From Telopea speciosissima (Eukaryota; Streptophyta; Magnoliopsida; Proteales; Proteaceae): a stretch of DNA of 64,000 bases. Under the pieces are notes generated by a model, which was not told the DNA's origin, made no database searches, and saw only the letters and a list, made by a program, of their open reading frames with translations. The position numbers were made by a program, and so were the translations under genes. The stretch is from NCBI RefSeq assembly GCF_018873765.1, contig NC_057926.1:50087043-50151042 (forward strand), written 5' to 3'. Numbering within the stretch: the first letter of the stretch is position 1; every line of letters begins with the position of its first letter. Positions 13,706 through 23,529 of the stretch are shown one piece after another.

Positions 13706-13875
13706 ATGAGGGTGGGCTTTGGTGCAACGGTAAGGTTGCTCCTTTGTGACAAAGTGGTCACGGGTTCAACTCTAGAAACAGCTTCTCTGTGAAAGCAGGG
13801 GTGGCTGTGTACATTATGACCCTCCCCAGACCTCGTAGTGGTGGGAGCCTCATGCACTAGTTACGCCCTTTTTTT
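13706..13875 (+). mobile_element. Au-type SINE, copy 1
   Basis: A tRNA-derived head (GTGCAACGGTAAGGTTGCTCC, with box A-like and GGTTCAACTC box B-like motifs) is followed by a body ending TACGCCCTTTTTTT, as in the Au SINE family found across angiosperms. It is flanked by the 13-bp target duplication atattattagtaa at 13693-13705 and 13876-13888. About 170 bp, essentially full length. It is non-coding and relies on a LINE for mobility. Confidence 0.8.
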
Positions 13876-14094
13876 ATATTATTAGTAATCAACAGGTCTC
13901 ATTTTAGTCAGTTAATTTTATTTTTTTTCACAAATATTCAAGTGCAATAACCTTAGGCTTTGTTTATGAACATTTTGGCTATTTTATTAAAGTAAATATC
14001 CCCCTTTTCAGGATTTCTTGTTAATACTCTAGTAAACTGGGGTGCTTAGAACTTCCTCTAGAGCATATTATTATTAAAGCTAGCTAGGTTAGGT

Positions 14095-15012
14095 TTAAAA
14101 AAATTGATATAGAGATTGGATTATTATAAATATGTTTTGTCAATCCAATCCGGGCCGGGGTAGGATTAGGTAGTGACTTCCTACCATGAAGGAACATTGT
14201 CCGGAACCATAAGATATTGTTGGCTTGATTCATTGTAGGGCACAATAAGTAACGTGTTTTAGTATCCAAATAATGTGATTAGTTGGTTGACTTAATGCAT
14301 TCCAACCATCTAATTGCAGTGTTTTTGTCCATCATATTAACTCATCTCTACTTATTCACTACTCACTAGTGGTTAATGTCGTAGCTTCTGAGCTCATTTG
14401 TTTGTGTTTTAGCTCTAGAGTTAGGTACTACTTCACTTAATTACTTCAAGTCTTGAACCTTAATGTATCAAATCTTTACTAAGCCCTACCAAAAGGCAAG
14501 GGCAAGACAAAAAGGCAAGAGCCCAAACAAAAATTGCTCACTAAAAGGAGAAAAAAAATAGAAACTTGGCTATCCAACTACGATCAAATCAGACTCAACA
14601 AAGGTTCTCTGTCCTGGGTCTCTAACCTTGCTATAGAGAGCAAGATTTCTGATATTCAAGTTAAGAAGCGAATTTTCCTCTGGGCCAGGCATAGAGTAGG
14701 TAATATAGGGACGTTTGTTAGGGAAAGGAGGGGAACTGGGATTACGATGTCAAAAAACTAGAAGAGACGACCCGGGGGTAAATAGGCTGATTTGCATGGG
14801 GGTTGAACCCACAATTGGAGTTAAGACCCAAATGGACCGAGAGGCAAGAGTGACCTGGTCCAATAGACCAAGCTGGGTCAGCCACAAAAGGAAAGGGTGG
14901 AGGGCTGGGTCAGAGAGGGAATGGACAAACGAGAATGGGCCCACAAGGGCCGTTGGTAAAATCGTAGAGGGGGAAATGGAGGAGAGGTTTCGAGGGGATG
15001 GATATTCTCAAA
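14095..15012. other. Insert present only in unit 1, unidentified
   Basis: Relative to unit 2, about 915 bp sits between GGTTAGGTTTAAA and AAACGCAAAAGCG. It holds overlapping open frames of 75 and 129 codons (+, 14534-15104) whose products match nothing I recognise. One reads basic and Trp-rich (KRIFLWARHRVGNIGTF). I see no clear terminal repeats. It could be an insertion in unit 1 or a deletion in unit 2. Confidence 0.4.
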
Positions 15013-15053
15013 AGTCAAAACGCAAAAGCGAAAATCACAAAGGGTGGAAAAAG

Positions 15054-15135
15054 CGTGAACGGCAGGATTCGAACCTGCGCGGGCAGAGCCCACATGATTT
15101 CTAGTCATGCCCGATAACCACTCCGGCACGTCCAC
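15054..15135 (-). tRNA. tRNA-Ser(AGA), copy 1
   Basis: The 82-nt gene reads GTGGACGTGCCGGAGTGG at its 5' end and GGTTCGAATCCTGCC in box B/T arm. The anticodon loop is CTAGAAA (anticodon AGA), it has the long variable arm of type II tRNAs, and its acceptor pairs GTGGACG/CGTTCAC. A TTTTT Pol III terminator follows immediately on the minus strand. It is identical to copy 2. tRNA-Cys lies 19 nt upstream on the same strand. Confidence 0.93.
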
Positions 15136-15154
15136 TTTAATTTAAATATTTAAC

Positions 15155-15226
15155 AGGGCCCAACCGGGTTCGAACCGGCGACCTCTTGAACTGCAGTCAA
15201 ATGCTCTACCACTGAGCTATGACCCC
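15155..15226 (-). pseudogene. tRNA-Cys(GCA), copy 1, degraded
   Basis: The sequence is otherwise close to the intact copy at 17674-17745, with anticodon GCA kept. It carries a one-base loss in the 5' acceptor strand, U instead of A at position 37 beside the anticodon, and one change before the T stem. Position 37 is nearly always a purine in functional tRNAs, and the acceptor change introduces a mismatch, so this copy is probably inactive. Boxes A and B are intact, so it may still be transcribed. Confidence 0.7.
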
Positions 15227-15830
15227 ATTGATATTGGTGTTGCTGTTGCTTCTACTAGTACTAATAAATCCACCGAGAAAGGCTCTTGGTTATGTTTTGA
15301 TTTTTATGTTATGTCACATATTGATAGTACCGTGATTGGTACTCTATAAGACTTAATTGAGATGCTAGTTGAGGGGATTTGGCTCTGCCATGGCGGGAGC
15401 TAGAAGGTCCAGTCCAACAAAAACACCTAGAAATAAGGGGGGTTGGTCATTTAATAAGGGTCCCACCTATGAAATGACCAAAACCATCCTTGTTTTATTG
15501 GGTTGGACCCTCCAACTCCACGCCACTACTGGAGGAGAGCCAAATTGTAGTTGAGGTGTTTTGTAGTGTTAAATATATTCCTTCTAGAATCTCATTGGCT
15601 ATAAAGTAGGTAGTAGGCACCATTAACACTAAAATTAACTATACTCGGAATTTCTAGTTACTCTTTAAAAGGTTTTAGGTCAGATTTCCCAAAAGAGCTT
15701 GGTTTCCAAATATACAAAACCAAAATTATTTACAAAGAAAGCAAAAGCTATACAAATGACCCAAGATGGAAATAGGACGAGGAAAGATCAACTCCAAATT
15801 AAGTATCGGAGCTATTGTCAAATCAACTCT

Positions 15831-16298
15831 AAATTTGAAAGATTATTAATGGATGGAGCACGAAGAGTGGTCTCTAAAACAGAGGTGTTGGTCTTTTAAT
15901 AGGGGTCCCACTTGGGTCCCACTTCTGAAATGTCCGTGGATCCCTCCTGTGAAATGACCAAAACCACCTTTGTTTTGTTGGGCTGGACCTTCCAGCTCCC
16001 GCCACGGCTAGAGAAGAGCCAAATTGTAGTTGAGGTGTTTTGTAGTGCTAAATATGTTCCTTCTATAACCTCATTGGATATAAAGTAGGCACCATTAACA
16101 CTAAAACTAACACTACTTGGAATTTCTAGTTACTCTTTAAAAGTTTTAGGCCTGATTTCCCAAAGGAGCTAGGTTTCCAAATGTACAAGACTGAAACTTA
16201 TTTACAAAGAAAGCAAAAGCTATACAAATTATCCAAGAAGAAAATAGGGAGAAGAAAGATCAACTCCAAATTAAGTATTGAAGCTATTGTCAAATCAA
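15831..16298. repeat. Extra copy of the unit tail block
   Basis: About 470 bp, from AAATTTGAAAGATTATTAATGG to the start of unit 2, repeats the tail of unit 1 (CCAAATTGTAGTTGAGGTG, ACAAAGAAAGCAAAAGCTAT, CAACTCCAAATTAAGTAT). Three copies of this tail exist in the window (about 15540, 16018 and 17820 onward). No gene is present. Confidence 0.75.
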
Positions 16299-16623
16299 CT
16301 ATAAATTTGAAAGATTGAGCACGAAGAGTGCTCCCCTACATTCTACAATTAGTGCTTAAGCTTAAACTACATTTTTTTTTTTGGTGAAGGTTATCTTTAT
16401 TGGATAGAAGAATGTGATACACGCATACAGTTGAGGAGTCCAAGTAGAGTCCAAGTTGCAAAGAGCTTGGAGCCAAGGAGTGGAATTGGGTAAGACTGTC
16501 TCACACGTAAGCTACAGTGCCCTCTCTGATTAGTGTTTGAACACTAGCCAAAATTGTAGTTTTTTTTTTTTTTTAATTTTTTATGAAAGTTTGATTTCTT
16601 GGTTAACTTGATACTATTAGTAA

Positions 16624-16795
16624 TTGAGGGCGGGCTTTGGTGCAACGGTAATGTTGCTCCAATGTGACCAAGTGGTCACGGGTTTGAGTCTGGAAACAAT
16701 CTCTTTGCGAAAATAGAAGTAAGACTGCGTACATTATGACCCTTCTTAGACTTCACAATGGCAGGAGCCTTATGCACTGGGTACGCCCTTTTTTA
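16624..16795 (+). mobile_element. Au-type SINE, copy 2 (by duplication)
   Basis: Same SINE and same flanking target sequence as copy 1 (atactattagtaa before, atattattagtaa after). It was therefore copied with the unit rather than inserted independently. It has diverged from copy 1 at many positions, including the head (GGTAATGTTGCTCCAATG). Confidence 0.78.
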
Positions 16796-16864
16796 ATATT
16801 ATTAGTAATCAACATGTCTCATTTTAGTTAGTTAAAAATTTTTATTTTACAAATATTCAAGAAT

Positions 16865-17345
16865 CATTCATATTTTTTATTTTTTGATAAAAAGAAATTA
16901 TTGACGAAGGAACAAAGTTCCAAAAGAGTCAGCATACAGTAAGGGGGAGATAGAAGGGGGAGGGGAAAACCAAAAGTTGGAATCTTGTGTAGTAGACGCA
17001 AATGACACAAGTGAATCCGCCACAGCATTTCCTTCCCTTAGGACATGGCTGAATCTGATGTCCTCAAACATGTGAAGCATATTGAAACAGTCATTCAAAA
17101 TGGGAGCGATCCTCCAAGGAATTGCGTTCGAAGATCTGCTCAGGAGTTGCTTGATTAACAGGTTGTCGCTCTCAATGATAATTTTGTTGAGGTTCAGGGT
17201 GATAGCAAGGATCATAGCAGATTTAGCGGCAATAGCTTCAGCAGCCAGATCATAATTCCATCCGATCCCATAAGCAAATTCAAAAGTGAAAAGAGAATCC
17301 AAATTGCGACACACACCTCTGAAACCATCCAAGACCTGGGTACTG
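16865..17345 (-). mobile_element. LINE-derived RNase H-like fragment
   Basis: Read on the minus strand, an open frame (from about 17428 to 16898) encodes the C-terminal half of a plant RNase H-like domain. Visible are AEAIAAKSAMILAI, IIIESDNLLIKQLL (the conserved ESD with its catalytic-type Asp) and LREGNAVADSLVSFA. This domain ends many plant L1-type LINEs and also occurs as free RVT_3 proteins. The paralogous unit 1 lacks the segment, so it is an insertion. It has no upstream reverse transcriptase here: a 5'-truncated LINE or captured domain. Confidence 0.65.
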
Positions 17346-17571
17346 AACATTTTCGCTATTTTGTTGAAGTAAATATCCCCCTTTTCAGGATTTCCAGTTA
17401 ATAATCTACTAAACTGGAACCTTACCAAAAAAAAAATCTACTAAACTGGGGTGCTCAGATCTTCCTGTAGATGTCTAAAGCATAAAAATAATATTGTGAA
17501 TCAAATACTAGCTAGCTAGGTTAAGTTTAAACTTTAAAACGCAAAAGCGAAAATCACAAAGTAAGGAAATA

Positions 17572-17653
17572 CGTGAACGGCAGGATTCGAACCTGCGCGG
17601 GCAGAGCCCACATGATTTCTAGTCATGCCCGATAACCACTCCGGCACGTCCAC
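17572..17653 (-). tRNA. tRNA-Ser(AGA), copy 2
   Basis: Identical over all 82 nt to 15054-15135: same acceptor pairing, AGA anticodon, long variable arm and box A/B. The 3' flank on the minus strand is TATTTCC, without an immediate run of four T, so termination would rely on a TTTT about 20 nt further. tRNA-Cys lies 20 nt upstream. Confidence 0.93.
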
Positions 17654-17673
17654 TTCATATTGAAATATTTAAT

Positions 17674-17745
17674 AGGGCCCAACCGGGTTCGAACCGGTGA
17701 CCTCTTGATCTGCAGTCAAATGCTCTACCACTGAGCTATGGACCC
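17674..17745 (-). tRNA. tRNA-Cys(GCA), copy 2, intact
   Basis: The 72-nt gene starts GGGTCCATAGCTCAGTGG. Its anticodon arm is TTTGA-CTGCAGA-TCAAG (GCA anticodon, A37), and its T arm is CCGGTTCGAACCCGG. The acceptor is GGGTCCA/TGGGCCC with discriminator T. It is the standard plant cytosolic tRNA-Cys. No T4 terminator separates it from the tRNA-Ser just downstream, so read-through into one dicistronic precursor is possible. Confidence 0.95.
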
Positions 17746-17972
17746 CCGTTGATACTGTTGTTGCTGTTGCTGTTGCTATTACTATTACTAGTACTAATAA
17801 ATCCACCGAGAAAGGCTTTTGTAGTTGAGGTGTTTGGTAGTGCTCAATATATTTCTTCTATAACCTCATTGGTTATAAAGTAGGCACCATTAACACTTAA
17901 ACTAACACTTCATTAGAGGTGAGGTGTGGGAGAGGTAATGAAATTTCTAGTTACTCTTTAAAAGGTTTTAGG

Positions 17973-18407
17973 TAGGGGGCTGTAAATGGATAATCGAAAA
18001 TTTTGAATTTGATCCGCATCCGTATCCGTTTAGGGGCATCCGTATTCAATTAGGATCCGGAAAAAAATCCGAATACTTCGATAAAAATCTGAATCCGAAT
18101 ATTTAATTATAAAAAATTAAGTAAATAATGATCTTGAGGGTTTTTGAAGATTCAACAGGTTCTAGAATATGAGGAGAAGAGAATCATAATCTAAAACTAT
18201 GGATTGAGAGTGAATTGTATCCACTAGGGGGAGGAAGGTTCGGGTTACACAAGGCAGAGGTGTAAACAGATGGTCGAAAATCCGAATTCGATCCGCATCT
18301 GAATCCATCCGAATCCGTTTAGAGGTATCTGTATTCGACCAGGAAATATCCGAATCCAATTACATCCGATCCGTATCCAAGCCGAATCCGATCCGTTTAC
18401 AGGCCTA
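17973..18407. mobile_element. hAT-like non-autonomous element (TAGGG..TGTAAA ends)
   Basis: The ends are TAGGGGGCTGTAAATGGAT on the left and, reverse-complemented, TAGGCCTGTAAACGGAT on the right. It is flanked by a perfect 8-bp duplication gttttagg (17965-17972, 18408-18415). The sister copies of this block read GTTTTAGG only once, which gives a true empty site. The interior consists of variations of ATCCGNATCC. Non-coding, 435 bp. Confidence 0.8.
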
Positions 18408-18735
18408 GTTTTAGGCCAGATTTTCCAAAGGAGCTAGGTTTCCAAATGTATATGACCTTTGTAAAAATTGTCTTTTATCTTCTTTTTCAGTTTTTGTTTC
18501 TCAGGCTAAGACAAAAAAAATATATAATTTTGAGAGCAAGAGTTGATAAAAGTCTAAAGTTGGAGGAAAATGATTTCAACAATAGGGAAGGATGAATATA
18601 ACATTTGTTTTGGTGAATGAAAAACTTATTTACAAAGAAAGCAAAAGCTATACAAATGCCCCGAGAAGGAAATAGGGAGATGAAAGATCAACAAAAGTTT
18701 GAATATCGGAGCTATTTTGAAATCAGCCCTAATAT

Positions 18736-20152
18736 AATCATTATTTTTTCTATCCTTCATAGTTTCTCAGCTCGTCTCTTGACATGAAATTGTCCGTTTT
18801 AATCCAATGGGCCTCAAGACTTTAAAACATGTTATATCAAGTAGAGGAAACTATTCTTTATCAATAACTCACAATCTCTCTCCTTAACCGATGTGGGATT
18901 AAATTTGCACTCTTTCATTTATCTCCCAAACCCCTTGTTATTAAGGCATCTCTTAGTGGGGATACCTCAACGATCTCCTAAGCGAACCGATACTATGCCA
19001 TCTCTTAGATGTCACACCATACATCATAGCCGGAGGGGGAGAGAGAGAGATCATTGAAGCAACTTGGTTGCAAGGGGAAGTAGTGATATTTCCACTTCAA
19101 TATTTGATCATAGCACAGTTTATTGACAAGTGGGAAATTTACACTTGTAGTAGGTTTCAAGTTGCACTTACAAAATAGACCACTCTTGGTATATATATAT
19201 ATATTAACAATTTAATAGTTGGAAGTGCAATAGAAACATTAAAATCCAAGAGTTCTGTTAAAGAATCTATTACAAATTTATACAGTTCTTCAAAAATACA
19301 CTGTAGAGTGGTGTCTCTTATACCTCATTGAGTACCACACATATCCAGGAAATCAGTAACATTGTATTATTGCTTTTTAGTATATATCCACTTGTTATTT
19401 GTCCTGAACAAGAAGAAGATAACAAGATAGAAGTTCAATTCTTTGAAATGATATCTTATTTTATCACTCTTCACTGTGACCTGAATCTGTTTAAGAGGAG
19501 GCTATTGAGACTTTAGCGGTCCCAAAAATCCTTTCTCTCTGCATCAAGAAAACAACAAATAAAAGAAATGGGCATGCACCCACATGTAGTTATTAATTAT
19601 CATAATAGAATATTAGAATGACTCTTTAGCCATATGAAATTTAATATAAATTCTTTCACAAACCTACCTTCTATTGTTTGTTTTAAATGTAAAGAAAGAT
19701 TATAAAATTCTGAAACTCAGAAACCCATCTTGGTTTTGTATAATCATCAGCATTCTATTGTACAATTTGCAGCTTTGTAAAGAACAACAAAGTCATCACC
19801 AAAGGACCCTTCAATTATTTGGAAGGAAATACATTAAAAGTTCTACTGCCTGGTTGGTTCCCCTTAATTTGTGTTTATATTTAGATTCTAAGTTGAATCT
19901 CACATCATCAAATCAGGATTATGGAGGATTGATAGAAAACATATTCTTCAAGCACTAACAAGATTTGGAGGAGAAGCAGAATCTTGCAGCATTCTCATAG
20001 TTTGGTACACTTTGGCTCCATTGGTTCCTGGGAAAATAAAGAGAAGGAAAGTGAAATCAAATCAATGTCTAAATTATACTTTACTTTGTAACCAAATTTC
20101 TCTGATTTGAAAAGATAAAAAAAGATTATATTTGAAAACTATAATTACAAAA
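18736..20152. other. Gene-free stretch
   Basis: No supported gene; open frames are short and unrelated to known families. It contains a short (TA)n tract near 19190 and a repeat-like passage at 18830-19060 that reads as unbounded old repeat. Confidence 0.45.
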
Positions 20153-20545
20153 TAGGGAGAAAGATCGCTACTAGGTTGTGTACGGTGCACAGCCCCGGCC
20201 TACACTCAGATATTGGGCCGCTTGAAATGACCGCTGCGTCCTCAGAAATTTCCACCTTTCTATGGGAGTGTGTCGGTCATTTTATGCTGCCCTGTGTCTA
20301 GGCACAGGGGTCGCGCACTGCATATGGAATAATTATCACCTCTAATTCGCTGCCCACTCCAATTTTTTCCAATTCCTCACATAGGAGCGAAAATGTCCAC
20401 CCAACCCCACCTTGGGTAGTGTGTTCGGGCAGGGGGTAGGTTGGTCATTTTTGCTTCTATGTGAGGAATTGGAGAGGACAGCGAATTAGAGGGGATAACG
20501 ATTCTCTGCATATGACTAGGTAGTATTCTCTTTCTCTACAAAAGT
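20153..20545. mobile_element. Candidate inverted-repeat element holding a nested MITE
   Basis: Left end AGGGAGAAAGATCGCTACTA is matched by the inverted right end near 20545 (reverse complement TAGAGAAAGAGAATACTACC). ATTACAAAA occurs at both outer flanks but could be chance in AT-rich DNA. The 179-bp element at 20327-20505 sits inside it. Class unassigned. Confidence 0.45.
20327..20505. mobile_element. Mutator-like MITE, 9-bp TSD
   Basis: Long inverted ends: the left runs ATTATCACCTCTAATTCGCTG and the right, reverse-complemented, CGTTATCCCCTCTAATTCGCTG with mismatches. They continue through TCCAATTCCTCACATAG to about 75 bp per arm. It is flanked by a perfect 9-bp duplication ctgcatatg (20318-20326 and 20506-20514). 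A 9-bp TSD with long TIRs is typical of MULE-derived MITEs. Non-coding. Confidence 0.72.
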
Positions 20546-21657
20546 ATTACAAAACAAAAGGATTTACAAAAAAAATAAGTGTAAAACAAAGTCAAACCTA
20601 TTCGTTTTGTAAATTTTCCTAAAAGGAATGGTACATAAGCAGTTTTATTTGCAATTCTTGGTACGTATTTAACATGATTAAAAGAGTGCATCAGTTTTCA
20701 GATATCAAAAATTAGATTATATATTTAATCTTTATAACAAGAAATTAGAGCTCTTAATTTATAAACCCTTGTCTGTTGTAGTCCTGGCATTTTTCTTTTT
20801 TCTTTTTTTTCTTTTTTTTTTTCTTCTTTAATACTTTTTTAAAAAAGAAAGAAGAAGAAAAAGAGAGATCAACTGCTATTCACCAAGTCCCCATCTACAA
20901 ACCATGTCATCGATCAGCTTCTTTCAACCTTTAATTTTAAGTTGAAAGAAAAAGTCAGACATTTATTTAATCCGAAAGCTTACCTAAAACAAACAGGTTG
21001 GGAAAATCCAAAGTTCCTCAGGGACTACTACATAAAGGGCAAAAAGGAAAAATGAAAAAGAGGAAAAGGACTGATATGAAAAAGGGCAAAAAAAAAAAAA
21101 CCCCCTAAATTGAATGGAAGAATTCATATAAGGGAAATGACATAAAGAGCCAAAAAAAATGAAAAAAGAGGAAAAAGACTGATTCGTTTAAGAGAAAAAG
21201 CTTGAAATGGGTCTCCTAAGAAAAGTCTATTCCATCTAGTTGATATAAAATGATCAATCCTGAGAAAGAGATTTCATTTAGAGAACTAGATTTGAACTCA
21301 ACTTTGTGACTCCAAAATTGGAATTTTATTAGATGGTTCATATTTTGTTAAACTATTATCTTTTCATTTTTTAGTTCAAAATCACTGAAAATGACAATTT
21401 CCTTTGGAAAACCATTTCACATAAAATATTTGCTACATGGAAATTCAGATGAACCACCTAAGAGCCTTTCGAATAGGCTACTATGTATCTACTAATTTAA
21501 AATTAAATGGGTGCATACTTTATTTATGGAAAGAGAATCATAATTGTTTAGTTGAAGCAATTTCCACATGCCCATAACAATATTGCTGTCACATGAACAA
21601 GATCATTTTGCATTTTACCTGTTGTATAGATGAAAAACTCTTTTGATATATCACATG
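20546..21657. other. Gene-free stretch
   Basis: AT-rich, with a T-rich then A-rich low-complexity tract at about 20785-20870 that can fold back on itself. Two similar A-rich blocks containing GAAAAAGAGGAAAA occur at about 21040-21180. No gene is supported. Confidence 0.5.
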
Positions 21658-21892
21658 CATGGTTTGAGGTATCGGATCGGATCGGCAGATGTTGGCCGGA
21701 TCGAATCAGTATCGGCCAAGACCGATTCCGATACCAATCCGGTCCAGCTGTATGGACAGGGGTAAAAATTTAAAAAAATTATTTTTTTTTAATAAGAAAA
21801 CAAGGACAAAAGTATCATATCTGTCCAAGTTTGGGCGATCCTAATCCGTATCGGCCGATCCGAACCAATCGATACCGAGATCATGAACCATG
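21658..21892. mobile_element. hAT-type MITE, CATGGTT family
   Basis: A 235-bp element: the left end is CATGGTTTGAGGTATCGG and the right end, reverse-complemented, CATGGTTCATGATCTCGG. It has a perfect 8-bp target duplication atcacatg (21650-21657 and 21893-21900). The interior has repeated GGATCGG/ATCGGCC motifs. Same terminal CATGGTT as the coding hAT element in this window. Confidence 0.8.
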
Positions 21893-21900
21893 ATCACATG

Positions 21901-22225
21901 TCAAATTTATAATGGAGATCAAATTTGTAATGGAGAACTAGGAACTTAGAGAACAAGTTGGATAAGTGAAAAGTGAAAACTTGTAATTTATCACCAGACA
22001 AGAGATCTCTACTTGATTGCATGGTCTCTAAACAAGCGTCTCGGCTAATGGGTGAGCACGTATGGGTATCTACCTAGGGGGCAGAGGTATCATCTTACGG
22101 TGCCCTATGAGAGGGCGTAGGAAACACCACGAAGTAGAGATCTTTTTCCCTTTATCACAGGGCTACAAAAAGGCATTAAGTTCAAATAATAAGGAAAAAA
22201 CATTATCCAAATACTAATAGCATGT
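21901..22225. other. Gene-free spacer
   Basis: No gene or bounded repeat seen. The open frame crossing it on the minus strand mostly lies in the neighbouring repeat. Confidence 0.5.
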
Positions 22226-22233
22226 GGTGGAAA

Positions 22234-22849
22234 TAGGGGTGTCAATCGGTTGGTTCGGGTTTGGGTTCGGTCCGGTTTTTTGGTTTCGGTGTGGCTTTTA
22301 GGGAAATCGAAACCGAACCAATAAGGACTTTTCGGTTTCGGCTCGGTTTCGGTTTCGGTGCGATTTGGTTTATGATAACGGGTTGATAGAGGTTTGGATT
22401 CGGTTCGGTACCGGGTGTTTTTTAAACAAGTTGGATTCAGTTTGTGCCTATTTTCTTCTCTTTCTCTTTTCAACAACATAAAATATTTTATTAGCTCCAC
22501 ACTTAAAAAGAAGATCAATGGAACAAGCATTGTTACAAATCAATTTCCCTATTTTCATAACCTCGTACTCATTGATTTATAACAATTTCTCTTACAACCA
22601 TAAACTTGCTCACTAATATTGAAATCAATTCAATTATTCATAACCTTATACTCATTATTTTTTTATCGGTTTCATTCGGTTCGATTTTTAGTTTGTTATC
22701 GCTCGGTCTGGTGCGGTCTGGTTTTCAACTGGTCCCGTCATACCTCAATCCAAAACCATTCCAATAAGGATCGATTCGGTTCGATCTCGGGTTTTTTTGA
22801 TCGGTTTTGATCAGTCTTAACGGTTCAGGCTAGGATTTGACACCCTTAA
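22234..22849. mobile_element. hAT-like non-autonomous element (TAGGGGTGTCAA ends)
   Basis: The left end is TAGGGGTGTCAATCGG and the right end, reverse-complemented, TTAAGGGTGTCAAATCC. It is flanked by a perfect 8-bp duplication ggtggaaa (22226-22233 and 22850-22857). Both subterminal regions (100-200 bp) are dense in CGGTTTCGGTT-like motifs, a possible array of transposase-binding sites. Length 616 bp, with no coding capacity. The ends differ from the CATGGTT family. Confidence 0.75.
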
Positions 22850-22970
22850 GGTGGAAAGATGCATGCTATTCAACCCTCACCCCCTTTAATTTCCCCCCCC
22901 CTCTTGTTCTCTTTATATAAGTAATATTCGGTAATGTTGTAGAAACAAATTATGGAAGCCTAGTCACTTA

Positions 22971-23526
22971 GGCCTGATTTGGTATGATTTCTATTTCAAT
23001 TTCAGGGGGGTGATTTTTATTTCGTAAATTGTTTGGTTTGAATTTTGCACCTAATTTTAGGGAAATAAAAATCAAGTGGAATGAAAATTCTGCAATAGCT
23101 GAGGAGCTATTTTAGAATTTTTATTTCATCTGATTTCATTCTTTCTCTTTAATGAGCACATGATTAATTTGATCGGCAAAGTAGTAATTTTATATTAAAA
23201 ATTAAACATCACCCTTCTTTTTCTCCTAATGATCTCACCACCACCACCCCACCGCCACCTTTACCACCACCACCCCATCGCCACTATTACCCGTCATTGT
23301 CACCGCCCCCCCCCCCCCTCCCACTATCACCACCGCCACCATCCTTCCCAAAGAAATATAGAGTATCCATTCTCAGAAATTGAACTACCAAATATAGTTT
23401 TTATTCTTGAAATATTTTATATGGATACAATCAAAACAATTTCAATTTTTTAACCAAAAAGTCTATTTGTTGACTATTTCATGAAATCAATCTGAAATTA
23501 AAATAGAGATCATACCAAATCTGACC
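22971..23526. mobile_element. PIF/Harbinger (Tourist-like) MITE
   Basis: Terminal inverted repeats of about 35 bp, GGCCTGATTTGGTATGAT on the left and the inverted GGTCAGATTTGGTATGAT on the right, are flanked by the 3-bp duplication TTA (22968-22970, 23527-23529). This TSD and the GGCCTG..TTGG start are typical of Tourist-like elements. Length 556 bp. A CACCACC/CCGCC-rich low-complexity patch (about 23229-23340) sits inside. Confidence 0.72.
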
Positions 23527-23529
23527 TTA

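Larger units (their letters stand above)
13499..15830. repeat. Tandem duplication, unit 1 (SINE + tRNA-Cys + tRNA-Ser)
   Basis: Unit order on +: CTATAAATTTGAAAGATT start, TTAGTGTTTGAACACT, Au SINE, an AAATATCCCCCTTTTCAGGA block, tRNA-Ser, tRNA-Cys, AAATCCACCGAGAAAGGCT, TAGTTGAGGTGTTTTG, ACAAAGAAAGCAAAAGC. The same order returns in 16299-18735. This copy has about 915 bp (14095-15012) that unit 2 lacks. The tail block of the unit (about 15430-15840) is present once more at about 15900-16298, between the two units. Confidence 0.8.
16299..18735. repeat. Tandem duplication, unit 2
   Basis: Same order of blocks as unit 1. Differences: an insert near 16370-16500 beside a T/A tract, a LINE RNase H fragment inserted at about 16865-17345, and a 435-bp hAT-like element at 17973-18407. 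The unit-1-only segment is absent. The two units therefore diverged by separate insertions after the duplication. Confidence 0.8.

Noticed and set aside
18870-18900. USE-like motif AATCCCACATCGG (minus strand), as in plant snRNA promoters
   Set aside because: No snRNA sequence follows at the expected distance, and the same phrase is common in plant repeats.
22105-22530. 141-codon Thr/Glu-rich open frame on the minus strand
   Set aside because: Produced by the CGGTTTCGGTT repeats of the element at 22234-22849.
23229-23453. 74-codon His/Pro-rich open frame
   Set aside because: It lies in a CACCACC low-complexity patch inside a Harbinger-type MITE.
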